Of a stretch of 53,170 nucleotides of DNA, positions 1 to 7,590 are shown one piece after another. Source of the DNA: an uncultured Bacteroidota bacterium. GTDB taxonomy: Bacteria > Bacteroidota > Bacteroidia > Chitinophagales > Chitinophagaceae. Within the stretch, counting starts at the first letter, position 1. Every line of letters starts with the position of its first letter. The stretch lies in NCBI GenBank assembly GCA_903877645.1, contig CAIRES010000012.1:1-53170 (forward strand), written 5' to 3'. Under the pieces are notes generated by a model. That model was not told where the DNA came from. It made no database searches and saw only the letters and a list, made by a program, of their open reading frames with translations. The translations under genes and the position numbers were made by a program.

Positions 1-1
1 A

Positions 2-139
2 TATTGCATGGACCAGTTGAATAAAGCCGACTGTATAGTGATCATGTACACTTCACGCAACCTGGACAAACTCGCAAGGGACTTTGTGGAGAAAACGTAC
101 GATCATTTTTACCCTTCAAATAATAGTACAGGCAAATAA
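2..139 (+). CDS. C-terminal fragment of an AlgX/AlgJ-like protein (first of a tandem pair)
   Basis: Only the last 45 codons are inside the window. They align with the end of the next gene: both contain LNKADC, then a hydrophobic strand and YTS.NL..L, and both finish on a YDHFYP motif. This marks the fragment as a paralogue of the complete gene that follows. Its TAA stop overlaps the ATG of that gene by one base (TAATG), so the two are probably translationally coupled. Function is inferred from the downstream copy: an SGNH-hydrolase-like partner in O-acetylation of an exported polysaccharide. Confidence 0.75.
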   Translation, partial: YCMDQLNKADCIVIMYTSRNLDKLARDFVEKTYDHFYPSNNSTGK

Positions 140-1281
140 TGGAGCGCGCGAAAAAAATATTATTGTATACCTTGTTCGCGGTACTTTTTATGCCTATGCT
201 GCAAAAGGCATTCACCTTATTTAAGACCGAAACGCTGCACGGCGAATATACACTCGCTGCTGATGTCGACTTCTCCTGGCGCGACTGGTTCAATGGCAAT
301 TACTGGATCAATAAGAGCGCCTATATCAATGATCAAATAGGTTTTCGGCCCGATCTGGTGCGCATCAATAATCAGTACAATTATTCGCTGTATCACAAGC
401 TATACAGTAAATGGGGCATCGCAAATAAAGACCATTGCCTGATGCAGCTCATGTACATCATGGCCTACAATGGTGAGGACTATGTAGGGTATCCCGAGAT
501 ACATGAAAAGGTGCGTAAACTCAGGGCGATACAGGATACGCTTGCCCGTCTCGGCAAATCGCTGATACTGGTACAAGCGCCCTGCAAAGCTTTTTACTTT
601 CCCGAGTGCATACCCGATAAATACGGGGTAAACCCACGTGGCGCTACTAACTTTGAGACCTATGCTCGATTGGCAGACTCTATGGGCCTCAACCAGGTCA
701 ATTTCAATAGCTGGTTTGTATCCATGAAGCAGCGATATGGCGATACTATTTACACCCGGACGGGATTGCATTGGTCTGTATACGGGGCAATGCTGGGTGG
801 CGATAGCATCATCAGGTATATAGAGCGTTTGCGGCACATCCGCATGATACATCCATACTGGTCGAAAGTGGAACATACCACAGTGCCCCGCCATTCTGAT
901 GATGATATTGCCAGGGCGTTGAACCTGGCCATTCCTTTCTATAAAGAAACATATAGCTATCCTGTGATTACTTACCCACCCGATAAAACTGCTGCCCGCC
1001 CAAATATGATATTTATCGGTGACAGCTTTCTGTTTCAGTGGATGGACCAATGGCTGATGGACAATACAAGCAGCAACTGGCAGATATGGTACTATTTCAA
1101 TACGATATACACCCGCAAATACCTCAGTGGTGCACCACAGGATGTGATCGATAAATACGATTGGGTAGGGGAACTGAACAAAGCTGATTGTATAACGATC
1201 TTATACACTTCTCACAACCTCAAAAAGCTGGGTAATGGCTTTATAGAGCAGGCTTACGACCATTTTTACCCTGCCAAATGA
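139..1281 (+). CDS. AlgX/AlgJ-like SGNH-hydrolase-like protein (polysaccharide O-acetylation)
   Basis: This 380-residue protein has one N-terminal membrane segment (about residues 7-24) and then a periplasmic domain. A TGLHWSVYGA motif (His211) and a GDSFLFQ motif (Ser296) match the His and Ser regions of AlgX/AlgJ-type SGNH domains, which transfer acetyl groups to exported polysaccharide and usually work with an MBOAT membrane protein. The residue two before His211, an Asp in AlgX, is Gly here. It follows a paralogue with a one-base overlap, so the operon continues to the left of the window, where an MBOAT gene would be expected. Family assignment is fairly secure; the polymer is unknown. 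Confidence 0.72.
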   Translation: MERAKKILLYTLFAVLFMPMLQKAFTLFKTETLHGEYTLAADVDFSWRDWFNGNYWINKSAYINDQIGFRPDLVRINNQYNYSLYHKLYSKWGIANKDHCLMQLMYIMAYNGEDYVGYPEIHEKVRKLRAIQDTLARLGKSLILVQAPCKAFYFPECIPDKYGVNPRGATNFETYARLADSMGLNQVNFNSWFVSMKQRYGDTIYTRTGLHWSVYGAMLGGDSIIRYIERLRHIRMIHPYWSKVEHTTVPRHSDDDIARALNLAIPFYKETYSYPVITYPPDKTAARPNMIFIGDSFLFQWMDQWLMDNTSSNWQIWYYFNTIYTRKYLSGAPQDVIDKYDWVGELNKADCITILYTSHNLKKLGNGFIEQAYDHFYPAK

Positions 1282-1332
1282 TTCACTCGCTATTATTCGT
1301 TAACTTCGTTGGTAATTATAACAGCAGCAAAA

Positions 1333-2235
1333 ATGATCCTTCAGCAGCCCCTTACCGATAATTTAGAGCTTATTGCCCGGCAGGTAGTAGAGGGGTTTAT
1401 TATAGGGCTCCACAAAAGCCCTTTTCATGGCTTTTCGGTGGAGTTTGCAGAGCACAGGCTATATAACCCGGGAGATCCGCTTCGGCATATCGACTGGCGG
1501 GTGTATGGCCGTACGGATAAGCTCTTTGTCAAGCGTTTTGAGGAAGAGACCAACCTGCGCTGCTGCATTATGGTAGATACCTCATCCTCCATGCTGTTTC
1601 CAAAAGACGACAAAAAGCCAAGCAAGCTCCAATTCTCGTGTGTGGCGGCTGCCAGCCTCATGCAATTGCTTAAAAGGCAACTGGATGCCACTTCGCTGGC
1701 CTTGTTTGATGACCAGGTAAACTATCTCTCCCCGGCCCGGTCGGCTCACAGCCACTACCGTATGCTCACTAATGAGCTACAGCGTGTGATGAATACTGAA
1801 ACGGAGAACAAGACCACCAATGCCGCCAAGGCCATTCACCTGATAGCAGAGCAAATGCATAAACGTTCTCTTATCGTGATATTTAGCGATATGATGGACG
1901 ATGCCGATAATATTGAAGACCTGTTCTCGGCCATACAGCATCTGAGGTACAACAAGCACGAGGTAGTGCTGTTTCATGTGGCAGACGGCGAGCAGGAGAT
2001 TGACTTTGAATTTGAAAACCGACCATATGAATTTGTCGATATGGAAAGCGGCGACCGGATCAAGCTGCAGCCGCAGCAAATAAAGGAACAATATGTCACC
2101 CGTATGCGCGAGTTTAGGGAGATGATCGAGAACCGTTGCCACCAATACCAGGTAGATAGGGTAGCGGTAGACCTCTCGAAGCCTGTGGAAGAGGTTTTGC
2201 ATGCTTTTTTGGTGAAGAGAAATAAATTGATGTAA
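1333..2235 (+). CDS. DUF58 domain protein (VWA-like)
   Basis: 300 residues from the ATG at 1333; an in-frame TTG at 1309 would add eight residues but is less likely. The DUF58 signature is clear: RLYNPGDPLRHIDWRVYGR at about residues 42-60, then KRFEEE. A MIDAS-like DTSSS (Asp82, Ser84, Ser86) follows in a von Willebrand A-like fold. DUF58 proteins usually sit beside MoxR AAA ATPases and Bat-type VWA proteins and take part in envelope or complex-assembly functions. No MoxR or Bat gene is present here, which is unusual. The sequence TAACTTCG at 1301-1308 resembles a -7 element with one mismatch. There is no signal peptide, so the protein is probably cytoplasmic. Confidence 0.85.
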   Translation: MILQQPLTDNLELIARQVVEGFIIGLHKSPFHGFSVEFAEHRLYNPGDPLRHIDWRVYGRTDKLFVKRFEEETNLRCCIMVDTSSSMLFPKDDKKPSKLQFSCVAAASLMQLLKRQLDATSLALFDDQVNYLSPARSAHSHYRMLTNELQRVMNTETENKTTNAAKAIHLIAEQMHKRSLIVIFSDMMDDADNIEDLFSAIQHLRYNKHEVVLFHVADGEQEIDFEFENRPYEFVDMESGDRIKLQPQQIKEQYVTRMREFREMIENRCHQYQVDRVAVDLSKPVEEVLHAFLVKRNKLM

Positions 2236-2259
2236 TCACAGGATTTTTTCCTAACTTTG
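2227..2259 (+). promoter_or_regulatory. Bacteroidetes-type promoter for the yceD-rpmF-plsX unit
   Basis: A perfect -7 element TAACTTTG lies at 2252-2259 with a TTG at 2227-2229, 22 bases upstream, matching the TTG-N17-23-TAnnTTTG pattern known from Flavobacteria. It predicts a leader of about 70 nt, supporting the start chosen at 2337. Confidence 0.65.
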
Positions 2260-2336
2260 CAACCCGTTTGGACCCCCTCAACCTGTTATATACGGAAAAA
2301 AGGGATAATGAGTTTAAATGCCCGCCGGGTTGGAGT

Positions 2337-2900
2337 ATGAAGCATAACCGGGAATTTGAAATAGCCTGGCAGGGATTGAAACCCGGACCTCACACCTACG
2401 TGTACGATATTGATGATCGTTTCATGCAGGAAAGAGAGATGGACGAGTTCTTTAAAGACTGGAAAGGTAAAGTGACCCTCGGGTTTGATAAGCATGAGAA
2501 TTTCTTCATGCTGCACTTCGATATAGACGGGCAGGTAACAGTGCCTTGCGACAGATGCGGAGATGAATTCAAACTGAGGCTTTGGGATGAATTCGACCTC
2601 ATCATCAAACTTACCGATGATGCCGAGCAGATTGAAGATGAAGATGATGTGGCGTTCATACCACGTAGCGAAACGGTGATCGACATCAGTAAATGGATCT
2701 ACGAATTCATGACACTGAGTATCCCTATACAACGGATACACCCTAACAAGGAAGACGGAACACCGGGCTGTAACCCACAAGCGCTCGACCTGCTGGAAAA
2801 ACTGGCGGAAGAGCACGAAGAACCGGCTGTAAACCCACTGTGGAAGGGCCTGGAACAGTTTAAAGAAGCAGACAAGAAAAAACCTAAAAGCAAGAAATAG
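2337..2900 (+). CDS. yceD: YceD family protein (DUF177), 23S rRNA accumulation protein
   Basis: 187 residues from ATG 2337, which has GGAG just upstream. The start gives the usual beginning of the family in Bacteroidetes (REFEIAWQGLKPGPHTYVYD). A CDRCGDEF motif in the middle and an acidic stretch are typical of DUF177. The C-terminus is Lys-rich. E. coli YceD is needed for normal 23S rRNA levels, and the gene lies directly before rpmF in most bacteria, as here. An in-frame TTG at 2268 would extend the protein by 23 residues, but these do not look like family sequence and sit close to the transcription start. Confidence 0.87.
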   Translation: MKHNREFEIAWQGLKPGPHTYVYDIDDRFMQEREMDEFFKDWKGKVTLGFDKHENFFMLHFDIDGQVTVPCDRCGDEFKLRLWDEFDLIIKLTDDAEQIEDEDDVAFIPRSETVIDISKWIYEFMTLSIPIQRIHPNKEDGTPGCNPQALDLLEKLAEEHEEPAVNPLWKGLEQFKEADKKKPKSKK

Positions 2901-2952
2901 CATTTGGGGAATAATATAAAAGAGTAATTAATAATCCAATAAATAAAGTAAA

Positions 2953-3168
2953 ATGCCTAATCCTAAAAGACGACACTCACAGCAAAGAGGCGCTAAGCGT
3001 AGGACTCACTACAAAGCAACAGCTGAAACATGGAGCGTTGATGCAACAACCGGAGAAACTCATCTGCGCCACCGTGCTCATTGGGTAGAAGGAAAACTCT
3101 ACTATCGTGGTAAAGTTGTAGTTGATAAAGCTCCTGCTGCCGCTGCTGAAGGTGAAACCAATCAATAA
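2953..3168 (+). CDS. rpmF: 50S ribosomal protein L32
   Basis: 71 residues beginning [20 protein letters not shown], the standard L32 N-terminus, basic throughout the first half. The zinc-ribbon cysteines found in some L32 proteins are absent, so this is the Cys-less form. The C-terminus is a short Ala/Glu tail. It lies 52 bases after yceD and 15 bases before plsX, the conserved gene order. Confidence 0.96.
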   Translation: MPNPKRRHSQQRGAKRRTHYKATAETWSVDATTGETHLRHRAHWVEGKLYYRGKVVVDKAPAAAAEGETNQ

Positions 3169-3183
3169 CTTAATTTTCATTTA

Positions 3184-4143
3184 ATGAAGATAGGGCTTGA
3201 TATCATGGGCGGGGACTATGCCCCCGCCGAAGCTGTTAAGGGTGTACAAATGTTTTTTGAGCAGGTGTCCGATACGTCGTTGCACCTGTTGCTCATAGGC
3301 AATGCAGTAGCTGCTGCGCCTTACCTGTCTTTATTAGAACCTTACCACCACCGCTTTACTTTTATAGAGGCAAGCGAGGTGATCGGTATGCACGAGCATC
3401 CTACCAAGGCGCTGAAAGAAAAACCGGATTCCAGTATTGCTATAGGCTTTGGCCTCCTCAAAATGGGGAAGGCCGATGCCTTTATCAGTGCAGGCAATAC
3501 CGGCGCCATGATGGTAGGTGCCATGTACTCCGTGAAAGTCATTGACGGCATCCAGCGCCCCACCATCGCTACGCCGATGCCAAGGCAGGATGGCAAATTC
3601 AACTTCCTGCTTGATTCCGGTATGAATGCCGACTGCAAACCGGAGCACCTGGTGCAGTTTGGCCAAATGGGCTCCCTGTATGCCAAGTGCGTGCTGGGTA
3701 TAGACAATCCCCGCGTAGCCCTGCTCAACATTGGCGAGGAAGAAGGCAAGGGCAACATCCTTTGCCAGGCCACCTATCCGCTGCTGAAAGAAGCTACCGA
3801 CATCAACTTTGTAGGCAATGTAGAAGGCCGCGACCTGTTCATCGATAAGGCTGAAGTGATCGTGTGCGAAGGTTTTGTAGGTAATGTGGCCCTCAAAATG
3901 GCCGAATCTATCTACGACATCTTCAAAACACAGAAGGGCTGGGACGATCCGTTCCTCAACAACTTCAACTTTGAGATCTACGGCGGCACGCCTATCCTGG
4001 GTATCAATAGCCCGGTTATCATCAGCCACGGTATAGCGCATGCATTTGCCTTCCGCAATACGATCTCTGCCGCAGCCAAGATCGTGAGCTCTGACCTCAC
4101 AGGAGCTTTCAAATCGCATTTCAAACAGGCTACGGCTGAATAA
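3184..4143 (+). CDS. plsX: Phosphate acyltransferase PlsX
   Basis: 319 residues starting MKIGLDIMGGDYAP, the PlsX N-terminal signature. Later motifs GNTGAMMVGA and NIGEEEGKGN are also typical. PlsX converts acyl-ACP plus phosphate to acyl-phosphate, the donor used by PlsY to make lysophosphatidic acid, the first step of phospholipid synthesis; it is a peripheral membrane enzyme. Length is normal for the family. It follows rpmF by 15 bases and is followed 10 bases later by a hotdog dehydratase, so lipid and ribosome genes share a transcript. Confidence 0.96.
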   Translation: MKIGLDIMGGDYAPAEAVKGVQMFFEQVSDTSLHLLLIGNAVAAAPYLSLLEPYHHRFTFIEASEVIGMHEHPTKALKEKPDSSIAIGFGLLKMGKADAFISAGNTGAMMVGAMYSVKVIDGIQRPTIATPMPRQDGKFNFLLDSGMNADCKPEHLVQFGQMGSLYAKCVLGIDNPRVALLNIGEEEGKGNILCQATYPLLKEATDINFVGNVEGRDLFIDKAEVIVCEGFVGNVALKMAESIYDIFKTQKGWDDPFLNNFNFEIYGGTPILGINSPVIISHGIAHAFAFRNTISAAAKIVSSDLTGAFKSHFKQATAE

Positions 4144-4153
4144 TACCCATATA

Positions 4154-4516
4154 TTGCTACGCAACGATCTTTATACCATTCATGATGTGCAGCAGGGAAC
4201 CAATGAGGTAATCTGCCGCATTGTATTTGACGCACACCACGCCATATTTGGCGGCCACTTCCCCGGCCAGCCTGTAGTACCCGGCGTATGCACCATGGAG
4301 ATAGTGAAGGAGCTGCTACAGGAGCAACTGGGCCATTCGCTCATCCTCCGCAGTACCGGCAATGTAAAATTCCTCCAGCTCATCACCCCCGATGTGCAGC
4401 CCACCGCCAAAATAAGCTGGAAGCAAACCGAAGACGGCTATGCAGTAAATGCCACCTTCTCCAAAGACGCGGATGCGGTCTTTAAGATGAACAGCAACTA
4501 CGAGGTAGTAGCATAA
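4154..4516 (+). CDS. FabZ-like hotdog-fold 3-hydroxyacyl-ACP dehydratase
   Basis: 120 residues with the FabZ active-site segment GGHFPGQPVVPGV, placing the catalytic His at 35, and a Glu at 49 (in TMEIV) aligned with the FabZ acid. It is shorter than housekeeping FabZ (about 145 residues), so it may be a specialised dehydratase working on an ACP-bound acyl group. The start appears to be TTG at 4154; no ATG is in frame nearby. It lies 10 bases after plsX and probably shares its transcript. The substrate is not visible from sequence. Confidence 0.78.
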   Translation: MLRNDLYTIHDVQQGTNEVICRIVFDAHHAIFGGHFPGQPVVPGVCTMEIVKELLQEQLGHSLILRSTGNVKFLQLITPDVQPTAKISWKQTEDGYAVNATFSKDADAVFKMNSNYEVVA

Positions 4517-4540
4517 CAAGACAAAAGCCTGATAGTAAAA

Positions 4541-4623
4541 GTCATTCCGAACGAAGTGCAGCGGAGCGGAATGTAGTAGTGGAATCTCGTGAGAATTTGC
4601 AATCAGGCCAATAGCAATAATGG
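4541..4623 (+). repeat. Dispersed intergenic repeat, copy 1
   Basis: This stretch begins GTCATTCCGAACGAAGTGCA and contains GGAATCTCGTGAGAATTTGCAA. It matches the copy at 5161-5219 in its GTCATT start, a CGGAG core, an AATCTC..GAG..TTTGCAAT segment and an ATAGCAAT-like end. Related GTCATTTCG elements are common in Bacteroidetes intergenic DNA. It lies just past the 3' end of the minus-strand DUF1569 gene. Confidence 0.65.
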
Positions 4624-4624
4624 A

Positions 4625-5071
4625 TCAACAATTAAACTGCCGTAGATGATGATCGGCATGCTTGTAAGCCATCGGCCCCACCTGCTCCCTCGTCATTTTG
4701 CCGAAGAAAGTATGCATGAAAGTGGGTGCTGAATAACCGGCATACTGCCCGATCAGTGCTATCCATTTCTTCTTCTCCGCAGCAATATCACCACTGCTTT
4801 CTTTTATTATCAGTTCAGGCAGGGTAGGAGTACTGTGCCTCAACGGACTTTCATCCTTCAGCACATTCTTTAATGCCATCTTTCCGAACAGCTTACCGAT
4901 AAACGCCTGCTTATTTTTTTTACCATTTTGCATCCATTCATCCCACAGCGTGCAATGCTTCAGCATCTGGTACACATTCATCTTACCCCACTGGGCGGTT
5001 TTGTGCTCATCAAGTGTATTGATCCTGTTGATCAGTTGATCTCTTGTTGTATTGTCGAATACTGTTTTCAT
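4625..5071 (-). CDS. DUF1569 family protein (DinB-like fold)
   Basis: 148 residues. WGKMNVYQMLKHC near residues 28-40 and AYKHADHHLRQF at the C-terminus are the signature segments of DUF1569, a branch of the DinB/YfiT-like four-helix fold in which His residues bind a metal. No enzymatic role is established for this family. The gene is isolated and flanked by dispersed repeats on both sides, and no co-transcribed neighbour is visible. There is no signal peptide. The upstream minus-strand sequence has TAACTTCG, a one-mismatch -7 element, about 25 bases before the ATG. Confidence 0.82.
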   Translation of the reverse strand: MKTVFDNTTRDQLINRINTLDEHKTAQWGKMNVYQMLKHCTLWDEWMQNGKKNKQAFIGKLFGKMALKNVLKDESPLRHSTPTLPELIIKESSGDIAAEKKKWIALIGQYAGYSAPTFMHTFFGKMTREQVGPMAYKHADHHLRQFNC

Positions 5072-5160
5072 GGTTGTGAGTTGGTGCTTCTTGCTTTACG
5101 AAGTTAAAGCAAATGGGTTTAGTTTTCAAGAAGTTCAACACCCAATGCCCAATAGTAGCA

Positions 5161-5219
5161 GTCATTTCGCAGTGCAACGGAGAAATCTCCTGAGCATTTG
5201 CAATAAGACTGATAGTAGC
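5161..5219 (+). repeat. Dispersed intergenic repeat, copy 2
   Basis: Begins GTCATTTCGCAGTGCAACGG and continues GAGAAATCTCCTGAGCATTTG, ending near GATAGTAGC. It is the least disturbed of three copies (4541-4623 direct, 5403-5493 inverted). The segment GAGAAATCTC is a short palindrome within it. Confidence 0.7.
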
Positions 5220-5402
5220 GCATTGCATAATTCCCTTTGCCGTTGTTGGTCTTATTTTCACCAGCAACCTCGTTGTTCCTAGATGTTAACTCGGACATCT
5301 GGAACTGTAGTAAACGCCAATTTGCAATTGGCCCTCGCGCAGGTAGGGGAGGCTACTATCAATAACGCTTATTCCGTCTATAACTAAAAGGTGGTGGATT
5401 AA
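5220..5402. other. Non-coding stretch between repeat copies
   Basis: Together with the flanking repeats this fills the 516-base gap 5072-5587. I see no credible gene, RNA or terminator in it; a short ORF here has no recognisable protein features. Confidence 0.5.
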
Positions 5403-5493
5403 GCTTTGTACAAGTGCTCGGGAGATTTAGTTCGTTATTAATGACTTTTCAATTGCCTCACTGATATAGTTCTCCGTTTCACTGCGAAATGAC
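5403..5493 (-). repeat. Dispersed intergenic repeat, copy 3 (inverted, with an insertion)
   Basis: Read on the minus strand, 5493-5470 gives GTCATTTCGCAGTGAAACGG plus AGAA, one mismatch from copy 2. The second half (AAATCTCCCGAGCACTTGTA, 5428 downward) resumes only after about 41 unrelated bases. So this copy is inverted relative to copy 2 and split by a small insertion. Confidence 0.6.
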
Positions 5494-5562
5494 AATTACT
5501 ATTTGGCAATCTATTCCTGGCTTAATTTGGGGCTGAATATAACTTCCTTTCCCTGTTTCTTT

Positions 5563-5570
5563 TACCTTTG
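5563..5570 (+). promoter_or_regulatory. -7 promoter element (TACCTTTG) for the WbqC-like gene
   Basis: A perfect TAnnTTTG match, 17 bases before the ATG at 5588. No convincing TTG -33 box is seen. Confidence 0.55.
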
Positions 5571-5587
5571 TCTCTACAAAGCGCAAC

Positions 5588-6268
5588 ATGAAGAAAGTGG
5601 CTATCCTGCAATCGAATTATATACCCTGGAAGGGGTATTTTGATCTGATGCGGATGGTGGATGAGTTCATCATCTATGATGATGTGCAATATACCCGCAG
5701 CGATTGGCGCAACCGCAACAAGATCAAAACGCCGAAGGGGCTGGCTTGGCTCACCATAGCCGTAGGCAAGCACTACAACCGCATCAACGAAACACTGATC
5801 AGCGACGATAACTGGGGCAAGAGCCATTGGGCTACCCTGAAGCAGGCTTATGGCAAGGCGCCGCACTTCAAAGAATACAAGGATGTTTTTGAGGAGTTCT
5901 ATATGACCACCACCGAAATGCATCTGAGTTTGGTTAACTTTGAATTGATACGCATCATCAATAGCGTGCTGGGCATAGGTACCAAAATATCGTGGAGTAC
6001 CGACTACCAGCTCATAGATGGTAAATCAGAGCGGCTGGTGGACCTGGTGCGGCAGGCAGGTGGCAATGAGTATCTGTCGGGCCCGGCAGCTAAAGTGTAC
6101 CTCGATGAGCAACTCTTTAACGATGCGGGCATCAAGGTAAGCTGGATGGATTATTCGGGCTACCCGGAGTATCACCAGCTTTATCCGCCCTTCGAGCATG
6201 GGGTCACAGTACTGGACCTTATCTTTAATGAAGGCCCGGCGGCGTTGATTAAAATGAAGCAGGTGTAG
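5588..6268 (+). CDS. WbqC-like family protein
   Basis: 226 residues beginning MKKVAILQSNYIPWKGYFDL, the hallmark of the WbqC-like family, followed by YDDVQYTRSDWRNRNKIK. These proteins occur in O-antigen and other surface-glycan loci and are thought to act in nucleotide-sugar modification, though the reaction is not established. No signal peptide or membrane segment. It opens the sugar cluster that runs through the SDR epimerase, acyltransferase, GT2 and WecE, but it is separated from the epimerase by a repeat-rich gap and has its own promoter. Confidence 0.88.
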   Translation: MKKVAILQSNYIPWKGYFDLMRMVDEFIIYDDVQYTRSDWRNRNKIKTPKGLAWLTIAVGKHYNRINETLISDDNWGKSHWATLKQAYGKAPHFKEYKDVFEEFYMTTTEMHLSLVNFELIRIINSVLGIGTKISWSTDYQLIDGKSERLVDLVRQAGGNEYLSGPAAKVYLDEQLFNDAGIKVSWMDYSGYPEYHQLYPPFEHGVTVLDLIFNEGPAALIKMKQV

Positions 6269-6275
6269 TGTAGGG

Positions 6276-6316
6276 TTCACGCAAAGACGCAAAGGTTTCG
6301 CAAGGAGCGCAAAGGT
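6276..6316 (+). repeat. CGCAAAG-type short tandem intergenic repeat
   Basis: The stretch TTCACGCAAAGACGCAAAGG and the following 20 bases repeat CGCAAAG or GCGCAAAG units. Similar CACGCAAAGRCGCAAAG elements occur widely in Bacteroidetes intergenic DNA. It starts eight bases after the WbqC-like stop codon. Confidence 0.6.
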
Positions 6317-6371
6317 GTTTTAGTAGTTTAACTGCTAAGGTTAAGACGCAGAGATAAGCGCGAGGATTTCT

Positions 6372-6490
6372 ACCACATAGGTACGTAAGCACATAGCCTA
6401 TGTGGTCTGAACTTGGGGAGGTGAACTGCACATAGCACACGATGACAGGGAATATTACCCGCACCTGTGTGATCTATGTGCCTATGTGGT
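6372..6490. repeat. ACCACATAGG palindromic repeat cluster
   Basis: ACCACATAGG at 6372-6381 and CCTATGTGGT at 6397-6406 form a perfect 10-bp inverted repeat. CTATGTGCCTATGTGGT at about 6475-6491 is the same sequence family, and CACATAG at about 6430 partners it. This makes two stem-forming units in about 120 bases of non-coding DNA just before the epimerase promoter. Confidence 0.6.
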
Positions 6491-6532
6491 GGAAGAACGT
6501 GATGCAGGAGAGATAGATAGTGGCAGCAATCA

Positions 6533-6540
6533 TAATTTTG
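6533..6540 (+). promoter_or_regulatory. -7 promoter element (TAATTTTG) for the SDR epimerase
   Basis: A perfect TAnnTTTG match, 20 bases before the GTG at 6561. Its position inside the longer possible reading frame argues that translation starts at 6561 and not at the GTG at 6486. Confidence 0.55.
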
Positions 6541-6560
6541 AACAACTAAACAAGGGATAC

Positions 6561-7589
6561 GTGGAGCAAAAAAAGGTGATCGTATTTGGGGCAGCGGGCT
6601 TTGTGGGGTCTTATCTTACCGATGAGCTGGTGCGGCAGGGCTACAAAGTGCTGGCATCAGATATCAGCAGGTTTGGGGAGGTGTACTATAAGGAGCAGGG
6701 GATAGAGTATGTGTCTATAGACATTACAAAGAAGGAAGACTTTGCGCGCATACCTGCGGGCGACTATGCTGCGGTCATTAACCTGGCCGCTGTGCAACCG
6801 GCCAATGTGAGTGAAAAGAACTTTGACCCGCGCGACTACATCAATGTAAATGTAATAGGCACACTGAATATACTGGATTTCAGTAAGCGCAATAAGGTGG
6901 GCAAGGTGATCTATGCCAGCTCGCACCGCAATACGCAGGGCCTGTGGGAAAAGAATAAAGCTATAAAGGAGAGCGAAGGCCGTGCGCCGAGGCTGGCCGG
7001 CGAGTATGCCATGTTCAGCATATCTGAAACTACTGCGCAGGACTGCGTGAGCTTTTATAGCCAAACCTACGGGCTCAATACGATACTGTTCAGGCTACCG
7101 CCGGTATATGGTTATGGCCCGCATACAGAGATATTTAAAGATGGCAAGCCGATAAAAACAGGCTTCCAGACATTCATAGACCAGGCCATAGAAGGCAAGC
7201 CGATAGAGCTGTGGGGCGACATCAGCGTGGGCCGCGACATCATTTATGTAAAGGACGTGGTGGATGCGTTTGTAAAGGCCATAGCCAGCGACAGGTCGGG
7301 CGAATTGTATAATATTACCTCCGGCAAATACCTCACCATCAAAGAGCAGGCAGAGCTGACGGCAAAGGTCTTCTGGAAAGCTGGTGAAACACCGCAGTTC
7401 ATAGAGCGCCCGGAGAAGGCTCACACCATGGACTCCTTTCTGTACGACAACACAAAGGCGCGGGAAGAGCTGGGCTGGGTGCCGGAGTATGACTTTGAAG
7501 CCATGCTGCGCGACATTAAAAAAGAAATGGCCGATAAGAAATTTGAGTACCTGCTGAAGAAACGACAGAGTATGCTGGAGGAAGGGTAG
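6561..7589 (+). CDS. NAD-dependent epimerase/dehydratase (extended SDR)
   Basis: 342 residues from GTG 6561, giving MEQKKVIVFGAAGFVGSYL with the nucleotide-binding GxxGxxG motif at the very N-terminus as expected. NLAAVQPANV, YASSHRNTQG and FRLPPVYGYGP are typical extended-SDR segments. In the active-site YxxxK motif the visible sequence is YAMFS, so the Lys position holds Ser; the enzyme may be atypical or the motif may be shifted. It likely acts on a nucleotide sugar in the surface-glycan cluster. A longer frame starting at 6486 runs into repeat DNA and is not preferred. Confidence 0.8.
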   Translation: MEQKKVIVFGAAGFVGSYLTDELVRQGYKVLASDISRFGEVYYKEQGIEYVSIDITKKEDFARIPAGDYAAVINLAAVQPANVSEKNFDPRDYINVNVIGTLNILDFSKRNKVGKVIYASSHRNTQGLWEKNKAIKESEGRAPRLAGEYAMFSISETTAQDCVSFYSQTYGLNTILFRLPPVYGYGPHTEIFKDGKPIKTGFQTFIDQAIEGKPIELWGDISVGRDIIYVKDVVDAFVKAIASDRSGELYNITSGKYLTIKEQAELTAKVFWKAGETPQFIERPEKAHTMDSFLYDNTKAREELGWVPEYDFEAMLRDIKKEMADKKFEYLLKKRQSMLEEG

Positions 7590-7590
7590 G

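Noticed and set aside
1301-1308. TAACTTCG as promoter of the DUF58 gene
   Set aside because: One mismatch to TAnnTTTG and no -33 box; left as a weak note in the gene entry.
3334-4164. Long minus-strand ORF across plsX
   Set aside because: It is antisense to a clear PlsX gene, with no recognisable protein sequence, and is a codon-bias shadow.
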